Shown here: piece by piece, positions 1 through 5,929 of the stretch
Numbering within the stretch: the stretch's first letter is position 1
How the letters are laid out: every line of letters begins with the position of its first letter
Assembly: GCA_017504735.1 (NCBI GenBank)
Contig: JAFVQP010000023.1
Span: forward strand, 1-6,227
DNA length: 6,227 bases
Origin: Clostridia bacterium
Lineage (GTDB): Bacteria > Bacillota_A > Clostridia > Christensenellales > Borkfalkiaceae
Direction: 5' to 3'
Made by a program: the position numbers and the translations under genes
Notes under the pieces: model-generated
The model's input: only the letters and a program-made list of their open reading frames with translations
The model's database searches: none
Told to the model about the DNA's origin: nothing

Positions 1-1
1 A

Positions 2-703
2 GTGGGTGAGCATAATATACCCATTCGAATTCCTGAACTTACACCGCCGACGCCTCAAATTGATGCGTTTGCGGAAAATAAGAGATTCTTGGAAGAATTG
101 GAAAGAAAAAGCAAACAAAACCGCATTGACGTATCATCTTGTGTGTATGTTGGCAAGCTCTTTAATACCTATTTAATGTACGAGTGTAAGGATGATATTT
201 ACATTATTGACCAACACGCCGCACACGAGCGTTTGATTTTTAACCGCTTAAAGGAACAAATGCAAAATCGCTCGGTTGTACAGCAACCAATGCTGATGCC
301 GTATGAGTTATCGTTGAATGTCTTTGAGCGAGATTTTATCAATGAACATTTATCTGAAATTTGTGAAATGGGCTTTGATGCTCGATTAGAGAATGGGAAT
401 TTGGAGATTTATGCCATTCCGTTGGATTTACAAAATATTGACTTGGGCGCATTTTTCCACGAAATTCTCGGCGATATCAGTGGTTATCGTGCCATTCGCT
501 TAACGGATATTTTAAAGGATAAACTTGCTTCGGCGGCTTGTAAGGCAGCTGTAAAAGGCGGGATGGATTTGACTAGAGAGGAAATTGACGCCTTGTTTGC
601 ATTGATGGACGGCGATATGGGGTTGAAATGTCCTCATGGTAGGCCTGTTGTTGTCAAAATGAGCCGTACGGAAATAGAAAAAATGTTTAAGAGGATTGTT
701 TAA
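2..703 (+). CDS. mutL: DNA mismatch repair protein MutL, C-terminal part (5' end outside window)
   Basis: This is the C-terminal dimerisation/endonuclease domain of MutL, which nicks the newly made strand after MutS recognises a mismatch. Numbering from base 2, the endonuclease motif starts DQHAAHER at residues 70-77. A second conserved stretch has Cys180 (ACKAAVKGG), and CPHGRP lies at 210-215, whose Cys and His are zinc ligands in B. subtilis MutL. QPMLMP at 95-100 fits the QxxLxP beta-clamp-binding motif. The last Glu of the DQHAxxExxxxE consensus is replaced by Asn81. The first ~45 residues look like the flexible linker. The ATPase half (roughly 400 residues in the family) lies upstream of the window, so the GTG at base 2 is not the start. 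The stop TAA overlaps the miaA ATG by one base, implying translational coupling. Confidence 0.96.
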   Translation: MGEHNIPIRIPELTPPTPQIDAFAENKRFLEELERKSKQNRIDVSSCVYVGKLFNTYLMYECKDDIYIIDQHAAHERLIFNRLKEQMQNRSVVQQPMLMPYELSLNVFERDFINEHLSEICEMGFDARLENGNLEIYAIPLDLQNIDLGAFFHEILGDISGYRAIRLTDILKDKLASAACKAAVKGGMDLTREEIDALFALMDGDMGLKCPHGRPVVVKMSRTEIEKMFKRIV

Positions 704-1608
704 TGGCGAAGGTTTTGGTGATATGCGGCGCAACGGCGTCGGGAAAAACTTCGCTGTCGGTGGCTTGCGCAAAGGCGTTTAACGGCGAAATTATTTCCGC
801 GGATTCACTTTTGGTATATAAAGGGTTGAATATCGGTACGGCAAAGCCGAATTTGGACGAGCGTGAGGGTATTCCGCATTATATGATTGACGTGGTAGAG
901 CCCACGCAAAGCTTTTCTGTAAGCGATTATGAAGAAATGGCGTTGCCAATCGTAGAAAAGTTGCTTTTAGAAGGTAAAACGCCTATTATTTGTGGCGGTA
1001 CGGGATTTTATATCAATTCATTGTTGTATAAAAGCCAGTTTGGTAACGTAGGGGCGAATGAGGCATTGCGTGCGGAATACGAAAAGCTAGCGGATGAAAA
1101 GGGTAAGGAATACGTATATTCGATTTTGTGTGAAAAGGATGCGGAGAGCGCAAAAAAGTTGCATTATAACGATTTAAAGCGTGTTATTCGCGCGCTTGAA
1201 ATCTACGACGTGACGGGTAAAGCCAAATCCTTGCAACAAGATGCGCCGATTCCACGCTTTGATTTTGAGGCAGTTTCTATTGATTATCCAAGAGATAAGT
1301 TGTATAATCGCATCAATCTTCGCGTTGAAGAAATGTTTAAGCAAGGCCTAATCGATGAGGTGCAAGGTTTGCTAAGGGAGGGTGTAACGGAAGAAATGCA
1401 ATGTATGCAAGGCATAGGTTACAAGGAAATTGCTGAGGGTTTGCGTATAGGTGCAACCGAAGCTGAAATGATGGAAATTGTGAAAAATAATACAAGAAAG
1501 TACGCAAAACGCCAGCAAACCTTCTTTAAACGGATGCAAAATCACACATATCTTGCCCCTGAAGAGGCAACGGTGGAGAAAGTTTACGAGATATTACACG
1601 ATAGGTAG
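703..1608 (+). CDS. miaA: tRNA dimethylallyltransferase MiaA
   Basis: MiaA transfers a dimethylallyl group from DMAPP to N6 of adenosine 37 in tRNAs reading UNN codons, the first step towards ms2i6A. At 301 residues it has normal length. Visible motifs are the P-loop GATASGKT at 9-16, the substrate-binding block SADSLLVYKGLNIGTAKP starting at 32, CGGTGFYINSLLY from 97, RVIRALEIYDVTGK from 160, QGIGYKE at 236-242, and the basic C-terminal KRQQTFFKR at 269-277. The ATG sits in a TAATG overlap with the mutL stop, and an AAGAGG Shine-Dalgarno at 689-694 lies inside the last mutL codons with an 8-base spacer, which supports this start and coupling to mutL. The mutL-miaA order is common in bacteria. 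The cofactor-binding and tRNA-binding blocks all appear intact. Confidence 0.97.
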   Translation: MAKVLVICGATASGKTSLSVACAKAFNGEIISADSLLVYKGLNIGTAKPNLDEREGIPHYMIDVVEPTQSFSVSDYEEMALPIVEKLLLEGKTPIICGGTGFYINSLLYKSQFGNVGANEALRAEYEKLADEKGKEYVYSILCEKDAESAKKLHYNDLKRVIRALEIYDVTGKAKSLQQDAPIPRFDFEAVSIDYPRDKLYNRINLRVEEMFKQGLIDEVQGLLREGVTEEMQCMQGIGYKEIAEGLRIGATEAEMMEIVKNNTRKYAKRQQTFFKRMQNHTYLAPEEATVEKVYEILHDR

Positions 1609-1643
1609 TATGCGTGACGTAATACCTATGTCTGACATAATAC
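1609..1643 (+). repeat. Imperfect 17-bp tandem direct repeat between miaA and the PLP-enzyme gene
   Basis: Two head-to-tail copies occupy 1609-1625 and 1627-1643, separated by one base (period 18). They match at 14 of 17 positions, with the pattern TATG-nn-TGAC-n-TAATAC. Copy 1 begins directly after the miaA stop codon and copy 2 ends three bases before the GGAG ribosome binding site of the next gene. The pair could be a regulator-binding site in the leader or a local duplication; no function can be read from sequence alone. Confidence 0.7.
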
Positions 1644-1658
1644 GATGGAGAATGAAAC

Positions 1659-2885
1659 ATGACAGTAGAAGAACTTATTAAAAAGAGTGAAGAACAATTA
1701 ACGGCGCAATTCGCTTTGGCGGATGAAATTAGCGAATATAATCAAGAGAAGGTATTGAAGGCATTTAACAAGCATTCAATTGCGCTTCGTCATTTTAACC
1801 CTACAACGGGTTATGGTTATGGTGACGAAGGTCGTTTTGTGCTTGGTGACGTATTTGCGGCATCCATGGGCGCGGAGAGCGGTATCGTTTCGCCTGCGCT
1901 TTTGAGTGGTACGCACGCCTTGACGGTTGGGTTGTTTGGTGTGTTGCGTACCGGGGACGCTGTTTTGTCCGTATCGGGTATGCCTTACGATACCATTCGT
2001 GGGGTAATTTACGGCGACGGCAATGGCTCATTGAAGGATTTTGGCATTTCCTTTGACTGTACCGAATTGACTGCGGATGGAAAATTCGACAAAACTGCAA
2101 TTTTGGCGGATATACAACGCATCGGCGATAAATTGAAGATGATTTATATTCAGCGTTCGCGCGGTTATGAACTTCGTGATGCGTTTACAGTTGCGGAAAT
2201 CGGCAAAATTTGTGCATTTGTCCGTGAAAATGGCTTTAATGGTTGTATTTTCGTAGATAATTGCTACGGTGAATTCGTAGAAAAGCAAGAGCCTTGCGAC
2301 GTTGGTGCGGACGTTGCTGTGGGCTCGCTCATTAAAAACCCTGGCGGTGGACTTGCGCCTACGGGTGGATATATCGTAGGTAGTGAAAAATACATCGACT
2401 TGATAGGCAGACGTTTGACTGCGCCTTCTATCGGTAATGAAGTTGGTTCATACGCCTATGGTTGGAGATTGTTCTATCAAGGTTTGTTTATGGCTCCCCA
2501 TACGGTAAACCAAGCGATAAAAGGCAGCCTTGTTATTGGTAAATGTATGGAAAATTTGGGGTACGAAAACTTCCCTAAAATTGAAAAAACGCCCGCAGAT
2601 ATTACGCGTGCGATTCGTTTTGACACTGCAGAGCAGCTTTGCGCATTTATTCAATCGGTGCAAGAGGCTTCTCCTGTGGATAGTTTTGTTACCTTGGAAC
2701 CTTGGGATATGCCTGGGTATGATAGCAAGGTGATTATGGCAGCTGGTTGCTTTGTAGAGGGGGCAAGTATCGAACTTTCCGCCGATGCACCCGTAAAAGA
2801 ACCTTACACCGCATATTTCCAAGGCGGTTTGACCTACGAACATTGCAAATATGCATTGAAGAAAATCTTGGCTAAGCTTATGTAA
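1659..2885 (+). CDS. PLP-dependent methionine gamma-lyase / aluminium-resistance family protein (YnbB-like)
   Basis: A fold-type I PLP enzyme of the family annotated as methionine gamma-lyase or aluminium resistance protein (B. subtilis YnbB type), distantly related to cystathionine beta/gamma-lyases. At 408 residues it is close to full family length. Visible elements are GYGYGDEGR at about 51-59, the cofactor-phosphate region SGTHALTVGLFGVLRTGD from 83, SGMPYDT ending at 112, the cofactor-ring Asp in FVDNCYGEF (Asp200), and the probable Schiff-base lysine in SLIKNPGGG (Lys226). GGAG at 1647-1650 lies 8 bases before the ATG and fixes the start. It follows miaA by 50 bp on the same strand, a neighbourhood like that of ynbB in Bacillus, but no hfq or hflX lies between. 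The true substrate of this family is poorly established, so a C-S lyase activity is an inference; I give no symbol. Confidence 0.9.
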   Translation: MTVEELIKKSEEQLTAQFALADEISEYNQEKVLKAFNKHSIALRHFNPTTGYGYGDEGRFVLGDVFAASMGAESGIVSPALLSGTHALTVGLFGVLRTGDAVLSVSGMPYDTIRGVIYGDGNGSLKDFGISFDCTELTADGKFDKTAILADIQRIGDKLKMIYIQRSRGYELRDAFTVAEIGKICAFVRENGFNGCIFVDNCYGEFVEKQEPCDVGADVAVGSLIKNPGGGLAPTGGYIVGSEKYIDLIGRRLTAPSIGNEVGSYAYGWRLFYQGLFMAPHTVNQAIKGSLVIGKCMENLGYENFPKIEKTPADITRAIRFDTAEQLCAFIQSVQEASPVDSFVTLEPWDMPGYDSKVIMAAGCFVEGASIELSADAPVKEPYTAYFQGGLTYEHCKYALKKILAKLM

Positions 2886-2902
2886 TTAAATTCCTATATC
2901 TA

Positions 2903-2931
2903 TTGACGGCTTACCATTTTCATGATATAAT
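2903..2931 (+). promoter_or_regulatory. Sigma-A promoter with extended -10 for the 501-residue exported protein
   Basis: The -35 box TTGACG (2903-2908, 5/6 to consensus) is followed by a 17-base spacer and a perfect -10 box TATAAT (2926-2931). TGA directly before the -10 (2923-2925) gives the TGn extension. Transcription should start near 2938, leaving a leader of about 33 bases. It shows that the following gene can be transcribed independently of the mutL-miaA operon. Confidence 0.85.
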
Positions 2932-2957
2932 TCAAGTGAAAATGCTATAAAATGGAG

Positions 2958-2965
2958 AAGGGGGG
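2958..2965 (+). promoter_or_regulatory. Strong G-rich ribosome binding site
   Basis: AAGGGGGG at 2958-2965 ends five bases before the ATG at 2971, with a further GGAG just upstream at 2954-2957. The run of six Gs is unusual for a Shine-Dalgarno and supports efficient initiation at this ATG. Confidence 0.7.
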
Positions 2966-2970
2966 CTATT

Positions 2971-4476
2971 ATGGGAAAGAGAATACACATTTTTTCGGTT
3001 GTTACAATCTTTTTAATGGTTGGCGGTATGGTTATTGCAAAGCCTATCTCTAACGTAACGGCAAACGCAAACTCTGCGCAAACGCATTGGGAAGGCGTAG
3101 ATGCAATGGGGGCTGTTGTGGTAGATGAAGAATGTCCGATTGAGGTACAACACGAAAAATTGGTGTTTGACATTCCGCAATTTCCTTCTAATTATTATCC
3201 TGACATAGAAGATTTTGCTGGGTATAACGCAAGTGTTTCAGCAACTTATACCTTCTATAACCCTGCCGATTATACCGTAAAAGCAACGCTTGCCTTTCCG
3301 TTTGGAGCACAGCCATATTACGTGCCGTACGTTTATGATGAGGAAAGAGACGAATCGGTTCCTTATTCAGATACGGATAAATTTGCGATAATGGTGGATG
3401 GGCAGGAAATTGAAAAGGATCTTCGCTATACGTTGGCTGGTGTTCATGGTGGATTTGACTTATCGGAATGTTTACCTTATTTAGGGAATACGTTCGTCGA
3501 AGATGAATTTTACAAGATGGATACCACCGTTACGAAGTACTGCTATGAGGTATCAGGGATTCCCGAGGATATGCGTAGTGCATATGCATCGTTCTATCAT
3601 ACTTGTGACCCTGCGAAAACGCGTATTTGGCGTAACACGTCGGGCGGAGTGAAGGACGCAGGCGATGGTTTATACACTGGGGGCTTTGTCAAGAATGGGG
3701 AAATTCTCACAATATATGCGTTAGGGGAACCGCTTCCCTATGAGCCTGCCTGGAAAATATATGAAAATGCCGGTATGAAAAAGGAAATCACGGGTTCGGT
3801 GATTGAAAACGTATCCAAGCGTGATACCTTGACGTTTGAGGAATTTGCATTTTTGCATTATTTTGGGGAATTTAATGCGCAGTCAAATATATCTCAGGTG
3901 GATTGGTATAACGCTGTTATCTATTCGTTAAATCAAGCGCAAACTGATTATGGATATATTGATTTTTACGATTATTATGGGGATATGCCAGCAAATTTAA
4001 TGCGTTGGTATCAATACGACATTGAAATCCCGGCAAAGGGTACGTTGGTCAATACGGTTACAGCACCGATATATCCGTCCATTGACTTGAAATGGGAACC
4101 TTCTATTTTTGAATATACATATTTATGGTCCCCTGCAAAAACGTGGAAAAAATTTGGGAAGTTAGATATTGAAATCCATACACCTTATTATCTAATCAAT
4201 AATAATACTTTTGAAAAGACGGAAACAGGCTATGTCTTATCACTTGACGGTTTGCCTGAGGATAGTGGGGAACTGGTATTTACCCTTTCAATGGATGAAA
4301 ATCCAAAGCGTGCCTTAAATGCAAGTGGGTGCTTATATGGTTGTATGTTTGCATTTTTATTGCCGTATAGTTTATTGGATAATGCGATAGGATGCAGTTC
4401 GGTTGTAGGAATGTGTGCTGGGTGTGCTCCGATTCTTTTGACGGCTGGTGTGTTATTGTTTAAGAAACGTAAATAA
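2971..4476 (+). CDS. Exported, C-terminally membrane-anchored protein of unknown function
   Basis: I do not recognise a named function. The 501-residue product starts with a signal peptide: basic MGKR, a hydrophobic core at about 5-23, and possible cleavage sites after VIA (23), ANA (33) or NSA (36). A large extracellular region of mostly beta-type sequence follows, with ECPIEVQHEKLVFDIPQFP from residue 54 and a YTFYNPADYTVKATLAFPFG stretch near 93-112. A Tyr/Asp-rich patch, DYGYIDFYDYYGD, lies at 326-338. Near the end are a hydrophobic stretch at about 455-469, a likely membrane helix at about 478-497, and the basic tail KKRK. Cysteines cluster at 454, 458, 475, 482 and 485. No LPxTG motif is seen, so sortase anchoring is unlikely. 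The alternating beta pattern ending in the TWKKFGKLDIEIHTPYY segment loosely recalls DUF4424-type extracellular domains, but this is only a suspicion. It has its own promoter and terminator, so it is probably monocistronic. Confidence 0.85.
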   Translation: MGKRIHIFSVVTIFLMVGGMVIAKPISNVTANANSAQTHWEGVDAMGAVVVDEECPIEVQHEKLVFDIPQFPSNYYPDIEDFAGYNASVSATYTFYNPADYTVKATLAFPFGAQPYYVPYVYDEERDESVPYSDTDKFAIMVDGQEIEKDLRYTLAGVHGGFDLSECLPYLGNTFVEDEFYKMDTTVTKYCYEVSGIPEDMRSAYASFYHTCDPAKTRIWRNTSGGVKDAGDGLYTGGFVKNGEILTIYALGEPLPYEPAWKIYENAGMKKEITGSVIENVSKRDTLTFEEFAFLHYFGEFNAQSNISQVDWYNAVIYSLNQAQTDYGYIDFYDYYGDMPANLMRWYQYDIEIPAKGTLVNTVTAPIYPSIDLKWEPSIFEYTYLWSPAKTWKKFGKLDIEIHTPYYLINNNTFEKTETGYVLSLDGLPEDSGELVFTLSMDENPKRALNASGCLYGCMFAFLLPYSLLDNAIGCSSVVGMCAGCAPILLTAGVLLFKKRK

Positions 4477-4477
4477 T

Positions 4478-4514
4478 AAAAAATCCTCGAAGGTAGTTCC
4501 TTCGAGGATTTTTT
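4478..4514. terminator. Bidirectional rho-independent terminator between convergent genes
   Basis: A perfect 16-bp inverted repeat (4478-4493 with 4499-4514) encloses the 5-base loop TAGTT. Its core is TCCTCGAAGG pairing with CCTTCGAGGA, flanked by A-runs on the left and a T-run (4509-4515) on the right, so each strand has a stem followed by a U-tract. It begins two bases after the stop of the exported-protein gene, and its right edge overlaps the ung stop codon, so it should end transcription from both directions. Confidence 0.95.
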
Positions 4515-5182
4515 TACTTTGTTAAATCCCAGTCAATGGGGGAAAGCCCTTGTTTTTCAAGGTATTCGTTTGTTTTCGAGAAGTGTTTGCACCCGAAAAA
4601 TCCGTTGTATGCCGACAAGGGAGAAGGGTGGGCACATTCTAAAATTAAATGTTTCGAGGTATCGATGAGTGGCTTTTTGCTACGTGCATTTCCACCCCAA
4701 AGGATAAAGACAACGTGTTCTTTTTGGTCGGAAATCAATTTGATAACGCTATCCGTAAACCACGCCCAACCGCATTTGGAATGGGAGTTCGCCTGATGTT
4801 CACGGACGGAAAGGGAAGTGTTCATAAGCAAAACGCCTTCCTTTGCCCATTTGGTAAGGTTTCCGCCATTTGGAATGTCGCAACCGATGTCAGATTTTAA
4901 TTCCTTGAAAATATTAACAAGGGAAGGGGGTTGTTGTATGCCGTCCTGCACCGAAAAACACAACCCATGCGCCTGACCTACGTTGTGGTAGGGGTCTTGC
5001 CCAAGCAATACCACCTTCAAATTGTCAAATTGTGTATAACGGAAACAGTTATACAAATCGTACATATCAGGATAAACGACGTAATTTTTATATTCTTTGA
5101 TCAAAAATTGACGGATTTTTTGATATTTTTCATCCGCGAATAACGGGGCGAGCCGTTCATTCCAGTCGCCTAAATCAATCAT
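4514..5182 (-). CDS. ung: Uracil-DNA glycosylase, family 1
   Basis: Ung removes uracil from DNA, produced by cytosine deamination or dUMP incorporation, starting base-excision repair. The 222-residue protein is normal length for family 1. The catalytic water-activating loop GQDPYH is at 61-66 with Asp63, followed by GQAHGLCFSV. LLMNTSLSVRE carries the conserved Asn that contacts uracil, and the DNA-intercalation loop HPSPLSAY lies at 185-192 with the conserved His185, followed by GFFGCKHF. All family signatures are intact. The ATG at 5182-5180 is supported by an AGAGGTG Shine-Dalgarno (complement of 5188-5194) five bases upstream. The gene sits 37 bp downstream of the MTAN-type gene, with no terminator visible between them, so the two are probably co-transcribed. 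Its stop codon lies in the T-run of the shared terminator. Confidence 0.98.
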   Translation of the reverse strand: MIDLGDWNERLAPLFADEKYQKIRQFLIKEYKNYVVYPDMYDLYNCFRYTQFDNLKVVLLGQDPYHNVGQAHGLCFSVQDGIQQPPSLVNIFKELKSDIGCDIPNGGNLTKWAKEGVLLMNTSLSVREHQANSHSKCGWAWFTDSVIKLISDQKEHVVFILWGGNARSKKPLIDTSKHLILECAHPSPLSAYNGFFGCKHFSKTNEYLEKQGLSPIDWDLTK

Positions 5183-5219
5183 ATGCGCACCTCTGCATTT
5201 GTAAAAAATAAGTGGATTG

Positions 5220-5876
5220 TTAAAGCTGTTCGAAAATTAAAGGCAATTTTTCCTTAAGATTTTTCAAGGCTTTATCTCTATTTAAAAGATATTGTTCGGT
5301 GGTGCTGCCGCTGCCTGCCACGTCGGAAATCGCTTTTACCGAATATACGGGCAATTCCGCCGCAAACGCCGCTTGTACGATGGCGCCGCCTTCCATATCG
5401 CGGATGTCTGCGTTCAATTCTTCGGTCAATAACTTGTAATCGGCAGGGGAATCGTTGAAACGGTCCGCCGTACCAAGTTTACGCTTTTCAAACGTACCCT
5501 TAAAATGGTTTAAGGTCAAATAATTTTCCGAATATTCGTTTAAAGTACCGATTTTCGTACCGTTCAAATCCACCAAATCAAAGTCGAATTGTACAGCAGC
5601 TGCAATTTGATACACGGCGCAAAGCTCCGTATTCTTATTCAAACCGCCTGCTACGCCAAAATTCAAGATTTTTTCCGCGTCGAACTTGCTAACGAGTAGC
5701 TGTGTGCCAAGCGCAGCGTTTACTTTACCGACCCCGCAAACACAAAGGGCAATGTCTTTGCCGTATGCTCTGCCGACGTGTACGCTTTTACCGCTAACGG
5801 ACAAGGAACGGGTTATTTTCATTTCGGAAAGTAAAATTTCCGCTTCACTTTGCATTGCAATTACTACACCAATCAT
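5220..5876 (-). CDS. mtnN: 5'-methylthioadenosine/S-adenosylhomocysteine nucleosidase-type protein
   Basis: A member of the PNP/UDP phosphorylase superfamily resembling MTAN (Pfs), which hydrolyses methylthioadenosine and S-adenosylhomocysteine to adenine plus a thioribose derivative, recycling by-products of SAM use. The 218-residue length is slightly short of the E. coli protein. Key residues align: Glu11 in AMQSE (E. coli Glu12), the FGVAGGL loop, DMEGG with Met161-Glu162 (E. coli Met173-Glu174) and Asp185 in KAISD (E. coli Asp197), with the same 23-residue Glu-Asp spacing. The middle section around QFDFDLVDLNG and IGTLNEY differs from the usual HDxDxTAFGYxxGQ pattern, so substrate preference might differ; other nucleoside hydrolases of the fold cannot be excluded. 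AGGAG (complement of 5887-5891) lies 10 bases before the ATG. It follows the phosphopantetheinyl transferase gene by 46 bp. Confidence 0.88.
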   Translation of the reverse strand: MIGVVIAMQSEAEILLSEMKITRSLSVSGKSVHVGRAYGKDIALCVCGVGKVNAALGTQLLVSKFDAEKILNFGVAGGLNKNTELCAVYQIAAAVQFDFDLVDLNGTKIGTLNEYSENYLTLNHFKGTFEKRKLGTADRFNDSPADYKLLTEELNADIRDMEGGAIVQAAFAAELPVYSVKAISDVAGSGSTTEQYLLNRDKALKNLKEKLPLIFEQL

Positions 5877-5900
5877 ATTCTCTTTTCTCCTATGTAATAC

Positions 5901-5929
5901 TTGATAAATTTATTTTGTTATGTTATAAT
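5901..5929 (+). promoter_or_regulatory. Candidate sigma-A promoter on the plus strand, antisense to the PPTase gene
   Basis: TTGATA (5901-5906, 5/6 to TTGACA), a 17-base spacer and a perfect TATAAT (5924-5929), with TGT at 5921-5923 supplying an extended -10. Initiation would be near 5936, reading rightwards against the minus-strand PPTase gene. No gene with a start signal lies downstream on this strand. The surrounding DNA is AT-rich, so chance occurrence is possible. Confidence 0.5.

Noticed and set aside
2..4. GTG at the left edge as the start of a 233-residue protein
   Set aside because: The protein aligns with the C-terminal domain of MutL, so the real start lies far upstream; the GTG is an internal valine codon.
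1614..1641. Possible promoter GTGACG-N16-CATAAT before the PLP-enzyme gene
   Set aside because: The -35 match is poor and the expected start would fall on the ribosome binding site; the boxes are also parts of the tandem repeat.
2448..2843. 131-codon minus-strand frame opposite the PLP-enzyme gene
   Set aside because: It lies entirely inside a well-supported gene, resembles no family I know, and has composition typical of a reverse-strand shadow.
4320..4473. Sortase-type cell wall anchor at the end of the surface protein
   Set aside because: A hydrophobic segment and basic tail are present, but no LPxTG-like motif precedes them.
4536..5143. Several plus-strand frames of 70-86 codons opposite ung
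   Set aside because: All lie within the intact ung gene and show no recognisable motifs or start signals.
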